Notes: generated by a model from the letters alone, not told the origin. DNA of 64,000 nucleotides from Sphaerisporangium viridialbum (GCF_049674955.1 NZ_CP187232.1:6262001-6326000); one strand, 5' to 3'; shown: positions 51,154-59,506, counted from the stretch's first letter. Program-made: numbers and translations.

Positions 51154-52101
51154 ATGAGCGAGAAGTGGACGACGGCGAACATTCCGGACCAGCGCGGGCG
51201 GGTGGCCGTGGTGACCGGGGCCAACACCGGACTGGGGTACGAGACCGCCAAGGCGCTCGCCGAGCGCGGGGCGTCCGTGGTGCTCGCCGTGCGCAACGTC
51301 GAGAAGGGCGAGCAGGCCGCGGCCCGCATGACCGGCGACGTAACCGTGCAGGCGCTGGACCTGACCTCGCTCGACTCCGTCCGGACCACGGCGGCGGCGC
51401 TGCGGTCCCGGCTCGACCGGATCGACCTGCTGATCAACAACGCCGGCGTGATGTACACCCCGAAGCAGACCACCCGGGACGGCTTCGAGATGCAGTTCGG
51501 CACCAACCACCTCGGCCACTTCGCGCTCACCGGGCTGCTGCTGAACCGGATGCTGCCGGTGCCCGGCTCGCGCGTGGTGACGGTCAGCAGCACCGGCCAC
51601 CGCATCCGGGCCGCGATCCACTTCGACGACCTGCAGTGGGAGCGGTCGTACAGCCGGGCCGCCGCCTATGGTCAGTCCAAGCTGGCCAACCTGATGTTCA
51701 CGTACGAGCTGCAGCGCCGGCTCGCCACGCACGGCACCACCGTCGCGGTGGCCGCGCACCCCGGCATGTCCAGCACCGAGCTCGCCCGCAACATCCCCGC
51801 GGCCCTCCGGCTTCCGCTCACCTGGCTCGCGCCGCTGATCACCCAGACGCCGGCGATGGGCGCGCTGCCGACCCTGCGCGCCGCCACCGACCCCGCCGCG
51901 CTCGGCGGCCAGTACTATGGTCCCGGCGGACGCAACGAGGTCATGGGCCACCCCCGGCTGGTCACCTCCAGCCCGGAGTCGTACGAGGTAGCCGTCCAGC
52001 AGCGGCTGTGGGCCGTCTCCGAAGACCTCACCGGGGTGAAGTTCCCCGTCGTTCAGTCCAAGCAGAACTCGTTTCCCTCCGGATCGGCCATCACGATGTA
52101 G
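51154..52101 (+). CDS. Short-chain dehydrogenase/reductase (retinol-dehydrogenase-like)
   Basis: ATG at 51154 follows GGGAGCCTGAC. The 315-residue protein has VAVVTGANTGLGYETAKALA (NADP-binding TGxxxGxG), LINNAGVMYTPKQTTRDGFE (NNAG), RVVTVSSTGHRI (catalytic Ser), and YGQSKLANLMFTYEL (Tyr-x-x-x-Lys). This is the atypical long SDR group that resembles retinol and protochlorophyllide dehydrogenases. The family's normal end is LWAVSEDLTGVKFPV. The last 16 residues (VQSKQNSFPSGSAITM) are read-through into the antisense of a glyoxalase-like gene, so the native stop was lost. It is probably controlled by the divergent TetR protein. Confidence 0.88.
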   Translation: MSEKWTTANIPDQRGRVAVVTGANTGLGYETAKALAERGASVVLAVRNVEKGEQAAARMTGDVTVQALDLTSLDSVRTTAAALRSRLDRIDLLINNAGVMYTPKQTTRDGFEMQFGTNHLGHFALTGLLLNRMLPVPGSRVVTVSSTGHRIRAAIHFDDLQWERSYSRAAAYGQSKLANLMFTYELQRRLATHGTTVAVAAHPGMSSTELARNIPAALRLPLTWLAPLITQTPAMGALPTLRAATDPAALGGQYYGPGGRNEVMGHPRLVTSSPESYEVAVQQRLWAVSEDLTGVKFPVVQSKQNSFPSGSAITM

Positions 52102-52364
52102 CCCGCGCTGGTAGGAGGCGCCGGCTCGTCGCGGCGCAAGCGGGTGGCGCCGCGACCGACGAGGCGCTCGCACTCCGCTTCGAGGGCGGCCATCCGCTCG
52201 TCGCCGTGCAGGCCGGGTGCGGCGCGTACGTCCAGGTGCAGGCGGTTCTTGGCGGTCTTGCCCTCGGGGACCTGCTGAAAGAAGATCCGAGGACGTACGC
52301 CCTCGGGGTCCTCCAGAGACGTCCGCCAAGACCTCTCATCACCGGAGTTCCGTTGTCCGTGCAT
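52053..52364 (-). pseudogene. VOC/glyoxalase-like protein, N-terminally truncated
   Basis: PEGVRPRIFFQQVPEGKTAK, NRLHLDVRAAPGLHGDERMA and YIVMADPEGNEFCLD are the second half of an actinobacterial VOC-fold protein (usually 120-150 residues), with H and E metal-ligand positions in LHLDV and GNEFC. The first beta-alpha-beta unit is missing, and the region upstream is an insertion-sequence fragment in the opposite direction. It ends inside the SDR gene on the other strand. Confidence 0.6.
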
Positions 52365-52610
52365 TCTGCCACCTTGTCGTCCGACGAGGCGGACATCTGG
52401 TCGGTGTTGGTGTCATCATTGTCGGCCGGCGATGACGGTTCTGACGGTGGTCAGGGCGATGACCTGGCCCTGGACACGACGGTCGTGGATCTGGTCGATC
52501 ATTTCGCGGTGATCGACGACCCGCGTCATCCCTCGTGGGTGGTCCACCCTTTGGCCGCGGTGCTGGTGTTGTGTGCTGCCGCGGTGGTGGCCGGGATGCG
52601 GGGGGGTTCA
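52365..52610 (+). pseudogene. ISAs1-type transposase, N-terminal fragment
   Basis: VVDLVDHFAVIDDPRHPSWV and VHPLAAVLVLCAAAVVAGMR match the start of ISAs1/H-repeat transposases (F-x-x-I-x-DPR-x-x-x-x-x-xHPL-x-x-x-L). The frame breaks after GMRGG in a G7 run, and no DDE core follows. Confidence 0.6.
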
Positions 52611-52855
52611 CCGCGCTCGCCTCCCCGGCTACGAAGGCACAGGTCACGGGATTTTCACCCCACTCACACAACCGGCTGACGTGCCGCAGCTCAGCGTGGA
52701 CAACCATACTTACAACGCCTTACTGCGTGCCCTGCGCTGTTGATGGGGCTCGGATTCGTCGCCAGGCACTGCGCCACTGGGTCCGCCTGGCCAAAAAAGT
52801 TCCTGGGGTGTCGGGCTGTGCCCTCCCGGGCGGTTTTGGTGTTGCGCCAGCCTGG
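52611..52855. other. Junction region, no gene recognised
   Basis: Mixed remnants without a recognised family. The backbone resumes at the hairpin element. Confidence 0.3.
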
Positions 52856-52962
52856 CGGAGGGCAACCCGGCTCTCGCTGCGCTCGTCCCGGCCGGGACAC
52901 AGATCTTTTCCTCCTTCGTCGGAAAACATCTTGTCCACGCCGGACCGCCGGGTTGCCCTCCG
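52856..52962 (+). repeat. Conserved nested-hairpin element, copy 2 (before the DUF932-type gene)
   Basis: It shares the 26-, 33- and 13-base blocks of copy 1 (at 52867-52892, 52901-52933 and 52944-52956). Outer arms CGGAGGGCAACCCGGC (52856-52871) and its exact complement (52947-52962) form a perfect 16-bp stem around the inner hairpin. It ends 79 bases before the start codon of the next gene, whose ribosome binding site is GGAAGGGACC. Confidence 0.75.
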
Positions 52963-53041
52963 CGGGCGGCCGACGCATGGAGATCTTCCGCCGGGAGGGC
53001 GGGCCCTCCGTCCTCCCCCGGACCGGAAGGGACCACAATCC

Positions 53042-54190
53042 ATGACCACGCCTGCTCCAGCCGAGGTGTTCACGACCCGGCACGCCGACCTTAAGGACCT
53101 GGTGACGCTGCTGCGGGACCAGCAGGGCCGCAAGGTCGACATCGTCGCCCCGCCCACGGCGCTGCGGGCCGAACGCGGTCGCCTGATCATCTCCGGCACC
53201 GAGCCCATCCTGTCCCCGACCGGTGTCACCACTACTGACGGCGTCTACCGGCCGACCGCCACGTGCGAGAAAGGCATCGCCGAGAAGCTCAAAATCAACC
53301 TGCCCTACCTGCGGAAATGCCGCAACGAGGCGATCGAGTTGTGGGACGTCAACGTCAACGGCTGGCTGGACCGGGTACCACGAGACCACAAGTTCCTGAT
53401 CCGCGGCTTCCGAGGATCAGGTGGCGGACCCGGGGTCGCGCGGGCGCTGCTGTCGGACTCCTACAAGCGGGTCGATCACCTGGACGTGCTGACCGCCGCG
53501 CTGGACGGCGTGGAACAGGCCGGGGTTCCGATCACGATCCAGGGCTGTGACCTGACCGAGCAGCGGATGTACGTGCGGGTCTACTCCCCGGCCGTCCAGG
53601 TCCTGGCGCCCAGGCTGCTGGAGGGCTACCGGAGCCCTTTCACCGGCGCCAGGGGCGCGGACAACCCGGTCGTCTGGGGCGGATTCGTGATCACCAACTC
53701 CGAGACCGGGTGCGGGGCCGCCGCGATCACCCCGCGGATCGTGTTCCAGGTCTGCGACAACGGCCACACCATCACCGCCGACTCCCACCGGACCGTGCAC
53801 TTGGGCGGCAAACTCGACGAAGGGGTCATCGACTGGAGCGGACAGACCCACCAGAAGAACCTGGAACTCATCACCGCCAAGACCACCGACGCCGTCCGCC
53901 GCTTCCTGACCCCCGCCTACGTGCAGAAAATCGTGACCACGATGGAGGCCAAGGCCGGCGTCCCGATCGTCCGCCCGGCCGAGACCATCCAGAACCTCTC
54001 CCAGCAGCTGCGCTTCTCCGACCAGCAGCAGGACGCGATCCTGGGCCACTTCATCAAGGGCGGCGACCTCACCGCCGGCGGCGTGATGCACGCCGTCACC
54101 TCGGTCGCCCAAACCCTCGCCGACGCCGACGCCGCGCACGAGATGGAATCACGCGCCCTGCAGGTCCTGCAGCTCGCCGCTCGCGGCTGA
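53042..54190 (+). CDS. DUF932-type phage/plasmid-like protein (382 aa)
   Basis: ATG at 53042 follows GGAAGGGACCACAATCC. The protein reads FTTRHADLKDLVTLLRDQQG, LIISGTEPILSPTGVTTTDG, HKFLIRGFRGSGGG, ALLSDSYKRVDHLDVLTAAL and PVVWGGFVITNSETGCGAAA. The ALLSD-x-Y-x-x-xDH and GF-x-x-x-NSE-x-G pattern is that of the DUF932 family, found widely on plasmids, phages and ICEs next to ssb and recombination genes. Its molecular role is not established. It sits upstream of ssb in a rightward run of four genes. Confidence 0.75.
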   Translation: MTTPAPAEVFTTRHADLKDLVTLLRDQQGRKVDIVAPPTALRAERGRLIISGTEPILSPTGVTTTDGVYRPTATCEKGIAEKLKINLPYLRKCRNEAIELWDVNVNGWLDRVPRDHKFLIRGFRGSGGGPGVARALLSDSYKRVDHLDVLTAALDGVEQAGVPITIQGCDLTEQRMYVRVYSPAVQVLAPRLLEGYRSPFTGARGADNPVVWGGFVITNSETGCGAAAITPRIVFQVCDNGHTITADSHRTVHLGGKLDEGVIDWSGQTHQKNLELITAKTTDAVRRFLTPAYVQKIVTTMEAKAGVPIVRPAETIQNLSQQLRFSDQQQDAILGHFIKGGDLTAGGVMHAVTSVAQTLADADAAHEMESRALQVLQLAARG

Positions 54191-54276
54191 CGCCTCCCTC
54201 TCCGCCCCATCTGGCCCCGCCCGGCCACCCGCCGAGTGGGGCTTTCGCATTCCCCGACCCCTTCACAGAAAGGTCC

Positions 54277-54825
54277 ATGATGACGCGCCACCTTCGGGCC
54301 GTTCCCGCATCCCCCGATGTCCGGGCTGCCCGACCGGCTTGCCTGAGTGATCCACCGAGCGAGGACGACGCCGAGATCTTCACCAGCCAAGGCTTGGCCG
54401 AGGTTGTGTCGCGGGCCCAGCCTGACGCCGAGGAGATCTGCGTGCAACGCTTCGAACGTGACGACGGAACGCTGATCATCTACATCGACGCCGGTGACAT
54501 CGTCGCGTTCGTCTACGCCGGCCGGCCCACCGAAGCCGGCACGCGGGCCGGTGACCAGCGCGACGCGGTCGTAGTGGACCTGCACCGGCGTACCGAGGCG
54601 GGCGAGGAGCGGCTGCACGTCCTGCTCGACGGTGTTCCCGCTCGACTGCTGACGCTCGATCCCGCCCAGTTCCAGATCCTCACGACCGCCGATCGCCGCA
54701 AGCGTGGGCTGGAGCTGGTCTGCGTCCGCTGCGGCGGCCGAGTCGAGGCCGTGGCGCACCGTTTTCTCCACGTGTTGTTGGAGGCCGCCGCCGCACATTC
54801 CTGCCCTCCCGTGACGGGGGGCTGA
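54277..54825 (+). CDS. Hypothetical element protein (182 aa)
   Basis: ATG at 54277 (or 54280) follows AGAAAGG. The acidic N-terminus precedes EEICVQRFERDDGTLIIYID, AGDIVAFVYAGR and LDPAQFQILTTADRRKRGLE, then LVCVRCGGRVEAVAHRFLHV. The C-V-R-C-G pair and the late HSC may bind zinc. It lies between the DUF932-type gene and a coupled downstream gene (4-base gap). No family is recognised. Confidence 0.55.
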   Translation: MMTRHLRAVPASPDVRAARPACLSDPPSEDDAEIFTSQGLAEVVSRAQPDAEEICVQRFERDDGTLIIYIDAGDIVAFVYAGRPTEAGTRAGDQRDAVVVDLHRRTEAGEERLHVLLDGVPARLLTLDPAQFQILTTADRRKRGLELVCVRCGGRVEAVAHRFLHVLLEAAAAHSCPPVTGG

Positions 54826-54828
54826 GTC

Positions 54829-55371
54829 GTGCGGTTGACCACCTACAACGGCGACCCTCTGCACAAGACGCCGGACACCGCCACGACCATCGGATGGTGG
54901 TTCGTGCAGGAAGGCAGCCTGCACGTCAAGATGCACGATCGCTGGCGCGCGGAGGTCTGGTTGAACCCCGACCGGACGCACATGGCCCGGTTGAGGATCT
55001 ACGACCATGACAGCGGCGCCGAATGGCTGGACGCCTCCTACTCCCTCGGTACCTGCGGCTCCGTCCCGTTCGAGCGTGCCGACCAGTTCATGCTGGAGGG
55101 CACGTTGCCCGGCTGGGGCGAGTGGCCCAGCGAACCCACCAGCAGCGGGCGCGTCCCAATGCCCACCTGCCTGTACTGCCAAGGCCCGGTCAGCCGCGCC
55201 GACCTGCTGGTCATCGGCTCCGGTCCCGCCCTCAGCAGGGTCTACCCCGAGCTCGCGGCGTGGGCGCCTCGCGCCCACCGCTCCTGCCACCAGAACCGCG
55301 AGCAGAAAGGGGCCGATGACAACGCCCGGGACGCCGGCCCGCCGACGGCAACCGAGGGCGACGGCCCATGA
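54829..55371 (+). CDS. Hypothetical element protein with C-x-x-C motif (180 aa)
   Basis: GTG at 54829 is three bases past the previous stop. The sequence reads IGWWFVQEGSLHVKMHDRWR, AEVWLNPDRTHMARLRIYDH, then PTCLYCQGPVSRADLLVIGS and RAHRSCHQNRE. The C-x-x-C and late S-C could form a zinc site. The first half looks like an antiparallel beta sheet. It is followed by ssb. The function is unknown. Confidence 0.55.
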   Translation: MRLTTYNGDPLHKTPDTATTIGWWFVQEGSLHVKMHDRWRAEVWLNPDRTHMARLRIYDHDSGAEWLDASYSLGTCGSVPFERADQFMLEGTLPGWGEWPSEPTSSGRVPMPTCLYCQGPVSRADLLVIGSGPALSRVYPELAAWAPRAHRSCHQNREQKGADDNARDAGPPTATEGDGP

Positions 55372-55504
55372 CGTCCTCCATTCGGGTCGTCAACCCCTTC
55401 CTCGGCGACGTCAGCGGCCCACCTACCACCCACGCCTCATCGATCACCCATTGGCGGCCGACCGGCCACCGCTCAACCACCCAACCCCGCAGAAAGGCAC
55501 GTTA

Positions 55505-56014
55505 GTGAGTAACGACACCACCATCACCGTCGTCGGGAACCTCGTGGCCGACCCCGACCTCCGGTTCGTCCCCTCAGGCCGTGCCGTGGCCAGCGTCCGC
55601 GTCGCCTCGACTCCCCGATTCCTTGATCGCTCCACGGGTGAGTGGAAGGACGCCGAAACCCTCTACATCACCTGCAACATCTGGGGCCAGCAAGGCGAGA
55701 ACGTCGCCGAAAGCCTCCAGCGCGGCCACAAGGTCATCGTACGGGGACGCCTGAAACAGCGTTCCTACGAAACCCCGGAAGGCGAGCGCCGGACGGTCAT
55801 GGAACTGGACGCCGAGGACATCGGCCCCTGCCTGGCCAACGCCACCGCCAAGGTCACCAAGGCCCAGCGCGTCACCGTCCCCGACTCTCCCGCCCACCTG
55901 GCCCAGCCGACCGGCAGCCCGTGGGACGCCCAGGCGACACCGGCCCCAGATCCGTGGGCGGGGGTGCCCGTCCCCGCCGGCGTCGGCCCAAACGCCGCAA
56001 GGCCCCCGTTCTGA
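55505..56014 (+). CDS. ssb: Single-stranded DNA-binding protein
   Basis: GTG at 55505 (after AGAAAGGCACGTTA) gives 169 residues. The OB fold covers about 1-110: ITVVGNLVADPDLRFVPSGR, ETLYITCNIWGQQGENVAES, LQRGHKVIVRGRLKQRSYET and RTVMELDAEDIGPCL. The tail is Pro/Ala-rich and ends NAARPPF, not the canonical acidic DDDIPF, so contacts with host proteins may differ. A plasmid- or ICE-encoded copy that protects single strands during transfer or replication is likely. The W and aromatic DNA-contact positions are kept. Confidence 0.9.
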   Translation: MSNDTTITVVGNLVADPDLRFVPSGRAVASVRVASTPRFLDRSTGEWKDAETLYITCNIWGQQGENVAESLQRGHKVIVRGRLKQRSYETPEGERRTVMELDAEDIGPCLANATAKVTKAQRVTVPDSPAHLAQPTGSPWDAQATPAPDPWAGVPVPAGVGPNAARPPF

Positions 56015-56097
56015 CTACTGGCCATTAACGAAGGCCGCAGCCGAGCGCAGGCTGCGGCCCTCGGCATTTCCGGAAGCGATGGAAGAAAGGAGGTCAT

Positions 56098-56295
56098 GGG
56101 TGGCGAAGGTCGTCCTGTCTCGGCATAGGTGTTGACTCGGTCGGGGTGCTCACTCGGTTCCTGCTCGAACCAGAAACTCGCGATTTCGATCTGGACGATC
56201 TGATCGTGATGACGTCCATGACAGGCGATGAGTTCCCGGAAATCGCGGAACACATGGAAAGGCTCGTTCTTCCGCTCAACAGATCCTGCCAACGC
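56098..56295 (+). pseudogene. PP-loop ATPase (PAPS-reductase/DndC-like) N-terminal fragment
   Basis: GTG at 56101 follows AAAGGAGGTCATGG. VAKVVLS is followed, after a small frame slip, by GIGVDSVGVLTRFLLEPETR, the PP-loop (here G-I-G-V-D-S), then FDLDDLIVMTSMTGDEFPEI and HMERLVLPL. After about 60 residues, similarity stops exactly where lower-GC, oppositely oriented cargo begins. The intact family (about 300 residues) occurs in actinomycete mobile elements. Roles in thiolation of nucleobases or sulfate activation have been proposed for relatives. Confidence 0.6.
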
Positions 56296-56326
56296 CGTCC
56301 TTTCCGCTTCGCCGACTTTGCTGCTC

Positions 56327-57130
56327 TTAGGAGTCAGCGAGAAGTGCCCGAACTTCAGTTTCACGATAGCGGCGATGACCACCCAGAGTGCGAATCGAGG
56401 TGAGCTTTCCCGACTTTACCCATCGTGTTACTGTTTTGGGATCGACATGAAATATGGTAGCTACTTCGGCTGGAGTGAGTAGCTCATCTTTCTCGCATAT
56501 CAGGAGATTCGTTTTGTCTAGTGTCAGTGTGATTTCTCTATCGGTATCGATCACTTCGTGTCGGAATGGTGCGAGCTCGGTTGGTGATTGGCTAGGCAGC
56601 GCGACCTTGGTCATGTTGGAGTCTTTAAGCTGACTCTCAGAGCCGTTAACTGCGGAGCGGGCAGGGGCGGAGCGATCCAGCTGTTCGGTGTCGTCGCGGT
56701 CGCCGGCCATCTCTCGCAACAGGACCAAGCCCAGCAGCGCAGCATGTTCTGACGATGACATGACGAGAGGCCTAGACGCGGCAGAACGAGCTCGAGACGT
56801 AGTAATCATGAATATTGATCGGGATGCTGGCGTATCTGCCATGTCGTATCGTGACTGCTGGGGAGAATGGACTGGCCCAAAAGCCGGATGTAGATGACCT
56901 TTCTCGTGGCCCAACTTCAGCACCTGCGCCATGTCAACAACTAGCGGACACGCTCGACCGATAGCAGCGAATTCTCCTAGCAGATCGCCGGGACCTCGGA
57001 TGTCCAGCAGCGCTAGCTGACTCTCCGGAGCCCGAATGTCTGGTGGCACGAATGCGTTCCACCAGACAACCCTCCGGTGTTCCTGTTCGGCGGCGGATGA
57101 CAGCGCATTACTGCCTTGCGGCAACGTCAA
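56327..57130 (-). CDS. Protein with C-terminal BldC/MerR-type helix-turn-helix (267 aa)
   Basis: The last 55 residues, LLTPAEVATIFHVDPKTVTR, WVKSGKLTSIRTLGGHRRYR and ETEVRALL, are an excellent BldC-type winged helix. The N-terminal 200 residues have no recognised domain (LALLDIRGPGDLLGEFAAIG, PLVVDMAQVLKLGHEKGH; the latter phrases look STAS-like, as in anti-anti-sigma proteins, but this is weak). The start overlaps the stop of the P-loop gene (ATGA). BldC itself is only 68 residues, so this is a fusion of a sensing part to a DNA binder. It is the last gene of a minus-strand cassette. Confidence 0.65.
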   Translation of the reverse strand: MTLPQGSNALSSAAEQEHRRVVWWNAFVPPDIRAPESQLALLDIRGPGDLLGEFAAIGRACPLVVDMAQVLKLGHEKGHLHPAFGPVHSPQQSRYDMADTPASRSIFMITTSRARSAASRPLVMSSSEHAALLGLVLLREMAGDRDDTEQLDRSAPARSAVNGSESQLKDSNMTKVALPSQSPTELAPFRHEVIDTDREITLTLDKTNLLICEKDELLTPAEVATIFHVDPKTVTRWVKSGKLTSIRTLGGHRRYRETEVRALLADS

Positions 57131-58539
57131 AGACTGCTCGTTACCCCTATTTCAAAGTGCAGCCGCCACGAGCGAACAGCTCGATGTGCTGTTGCCCAGG
57201 AATGCGATGACCTGTGTGCGGTAACAATCACGCGGGAGAGACGATGTTCAACATCTCGTTTGCGGCAGATCCAAGAGGGATGTTTGATGTGAATTTCCGA
57301 TACCCGTACCGCACATGTCAGCTCATCCAGATTGCCTAGTAGTGACAGCATGTCTGACACACAATCGCAAGAGCTCCATCGATCGGCGAATGCCACCATG
57401 GAAGCTGTGGTGATTCCTGCGGTGCCGCATCGGTCGAAGAGATCTGCCCTATCGTGTTCCACCGATTGGCAGCGCAGGCAAAGCGCGGCATCTGGATCCA
57501 TCGCATCTAGCCAATATCGTGGCTCTTCTACCACATAGTCACGTTGCGCCTGCCGGGCGTTGCTCCGTAGCAGAGCGGGGAGCAAGGTGGATTTTCCTAG
57601 ACCGTAACCACCAGCAATAAGGATCCGTGCCTGGCGCGGTTCTGGGTCTGTGAGGGCGGGCATTTGCTCTATAAGGTCCTTAACGCCTTGCCAAACGCTG
57701 TCTTTGTACCTCGGCGATCGGCTGACGAGTTTGTAGGTCCGTCCGGTGGTGCTGCACCGGGTTGACTGCTGGATCGTTCGGACATTGTCGCCGACGGTGC
57801 TTGGGGATGGATCCGCTTCGCTGTCTGGGTGCGCTGGTGCCTGGACAGCGGGGTTGAACATCGTGACGGAGTCAAAATGGTGGTCTTTGTCCAGTACCTT
57901 GTCAAAGACCATCGCACAGGCCCGCATCAGCACTGGGGGCGCATTCACGGTGCTGGACAATGCTGCCGCCGCAATGGCGCGGGCAACGTCCAGGCGGACC
58001 TCGGCAACGATTCCCTGATCAACCAGATACTGCAAAACCCGTGCCGCACCCTTTGGTCGTGTTATGAGCGGCATCAACGTTCGCAGCTCAGGGGACAAGG
58101 CGGCGGTCAGCGGAAGAACGGGCAAAGCGGTGAGCGGATTCAGCACTTGTCTTCCAAAGGAGCAGCTTTCCCTAGCGGCACCCGGTCGCCGCTGAAACGA
58201 CTCCAGCCTCCGGCCACCATTGTTGCTAATGAAGACCTCAAACTCGCTCAGGGCTACGGGCCAGGGCGCTGGCGGGCGCGCGTCACCGCACATTCCCACC
58301 AGCATGAGCACTAGATCATCAAGATCGAACATGTGTTGCGCGGCACGCTGAACCTCGGCGCGGTCTCGGGCCTGCTCAACCACCGCGTCCGGGACTAGGC
58401 TCCGGATTCGCTGAGCAGCCGGACTGCCCAGCGAAGAAGCGTCCAGCAAGTCATCGAACTCGTCACGCACGTGCACGCTGGGTTGTATGCCCTGGGATCC
58501 GGCAACGCACCGAAAGTCTCGATCGCTCATGGCAGTCAC
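57127..58539 (-). CDS. P-loop protein of unknown family (470 aa)
   Basis: The only clear motif is a Walker A, RILIAGGYGLGKSTLLPALL (about residues 305-324). It is followed by a cysteine-rich segment with DAALCLRCQSVEHDRADLFD and later SSCDCVSDML. The first 280 residues are helical, with LMPLITRPKGAARVLQYLVD. A Walker B was not identified with certainty. Codon use is less GC-biased than the backbone. It overlaps both neighbours by four bases, so sigma-like factor, P-loop protein and BldC-type protein are made together. A STAND-like signalling ATPase is one possibility. Confidence 0.55.
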   Translation of the reverse strand: MTAMSDRDFRCVAGSQGIQPSVHVRDEFDDLLDASSLGSPAAQRIRSLVPDAVVEQARDRAEVQRAAQHMFDLDDLVLMLVGMCGDARPPAPWPVALSEFEVFISNNGGRRLESFQRRPGAARESCSFGRQVLNPLTALPVLPLTAALSPELRTLMPLITRPKGAARVLQYLVDQGIVAEVRLDVARAIAAAALSSTVNAPPVLMRACAMVFDKVLDKDHHFDSVTMFNPAVQAPAHPDSEADPSPSTVGDNVRTIQQSTRCSTTGRTYKLVSRSPRYKDSVWQGVKDLIEQMPALTDPEPRQARILIAGGYGLGKSTLLPALLRSNARQAQRDYVVEEPRYWLDAMDPDAALCLRCQSVEHDRADLFDRCGTAGITTASMVAFADRWSSCDCVSDMLSLLGNLDELTCAVRVSEIHIKHPSWICRKRDVEHRLSRVIVTAHRSSHSWATAHRAVRSWRLHFEIGVTSSL

Positions 58540-58973
58540 CTCTCCGTGCCATCGGGGTCTACAGGGTGCCGCTGAGCGGCGATGTCCTCGGCAAGCTTTT
58601 TGCGGATACGGCCAAGACGGCCTTCGGCTGCCTTGGCCGACAGGCCACTCAGCTCGGCGGCTTCTTTTTGGCTATGTCCATGCATCTGGTACCACAACAC
58701 CTGATGCACCTGAGGGTCCTTGATCTTGGCCATGACATGCTTGATCTCATCAACCATGACAGCCTGAGACTCAGGGGCACGGCCGAAGGCCGGCTGGAAG
58801 ACGGTCTTGACCATGGCTAGGTCTTCAGCAAGCCCTACCCCCCGTGCCAGCAGGTCCAAGTGCTTTTGCTTGCGCCAGCGGCGATACACCTTCTCAAACC
58901 CCAGCAGACAAGCACCGATGAAGTAGGTGTCGAGCGACGCCCCCCGCCTGGCGTCCCACTGATCAGCCTCCAC
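58536..58973 (-). CDS. Sigma-70-like factor (region 2 and 4), start unclear
   Basis: RRGASLDTYFIGACLLGFEK and VYRRWRKQKH resemble sigma region 2. HQVLWYQMHGHSQKEAAELS, GLSAKAAEGRLGRIRKKLAE is a typical sigma region 4 HTH. GTG at 58973 is the first canonical start, but coding similarity continues upstream in the same frame to about 59060 (DDWQAWTEDDIDQIVFDLAN), overlapping the end of the preceding gene, with no ATG, GTG or TTG. Either a rare start, a frameshift from the upstream gene, or a base error is involved. It could direct RNA polymerase to the cassette. Confidence 0.7.
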   Translation of the reverse strand: MEADQWDARRGASLDTYFIGACLLGFEKVYRRWRKQKHLDLLARGVGLAEDLAMVKTVFQPAFGRAPESQAVMVDEIKHVMAKIKDPQVHQVLWYQMHGHSQKEAAELSGLSAKAAEGRLGRIRKKLAEDIAAQRHPVDPDGTER

Positions 58974-59017
58974 CGTGCGGCGAAAGCGGGCTACCCCCTC
59001 ATTCGCAAGATCAAAAA

Positions 59018-59506
59018 CTATCTGATCGATATCGTCCTCAGTCCACGCCTGCCAGTCATCTCATTACTACGTATCAGCGGCATCGTCCGGGCGCCGCGTT
59101 GAGCCAAGGTCCGGTTGGCCTGATCACGCAGCGCGTTCACCTTGCCGAAGATCTCTCTCGAACGCACCCATTTGCCCAAGATGGGCAACCCATAGCCGAT
59201 CAACCGGCCAGCCAGCCGCTTGAAACGCTCTTCCCGCCCCGCCGTCAGGTCCTCCCGCACCAGCGCCACGATCTTCTGATCGGCTTCCCGCCGGGCCTGG
59301 CGCTCGACGTCGCTGTCGCGCTCGACTCCAGAGGCGAGTTGCTCCTCAACCTCGGTGACCATTATCTCCAAGTACGGTGTGGCGTCCTGCACCAGCCGCG
59401 GATCCTCACTGCTGTCGGATTCAAGATCGGCGCACGCTGGACCGGCAGGCTCAGCGTCGAGCCCGCGTTGGTCTGGGCCGGGCTGTCCGAGATGAGCCAT
59501 CGACAT
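59018..59506 (-). CDS. First gene of the minus-strand cassette, helical protein of unknown function (162 aa)
   Basis: ATG at 59506 follows GGGGAGCGGGT. The acidic N-terminus (about 45 residues) precedes long charged helices: EIMVTEVEEQLASGVERDSD, VERQARREADQKIVALVRED, LTAGREERFKRLAGRLIGYG and RSREIFGKVNALRDQANRTL. A coiled coil is likely. There is no signal peptide and no DNA-binding motif. The end overlaps the open frame of the sigma-like gene by about 40 bases. As the gene before a sigma-like factor, it could be a regulator of it, but this is position-based only. Confidence 0.5.
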   Translation of the reverse strand: MSMAHLGQPGPDQRGLDAEPAGPACADLESDSSEDPRLVQDATPYLEIMVTEVEEQLASGVERDSDVERQARREADQKIVALVREDLTAGREERFKRLAGRLIGYGLPILGKWVRSREIFGKVNALRDQANRTLAQRGARTMPLIRSNEMTGRRGLRTISIR

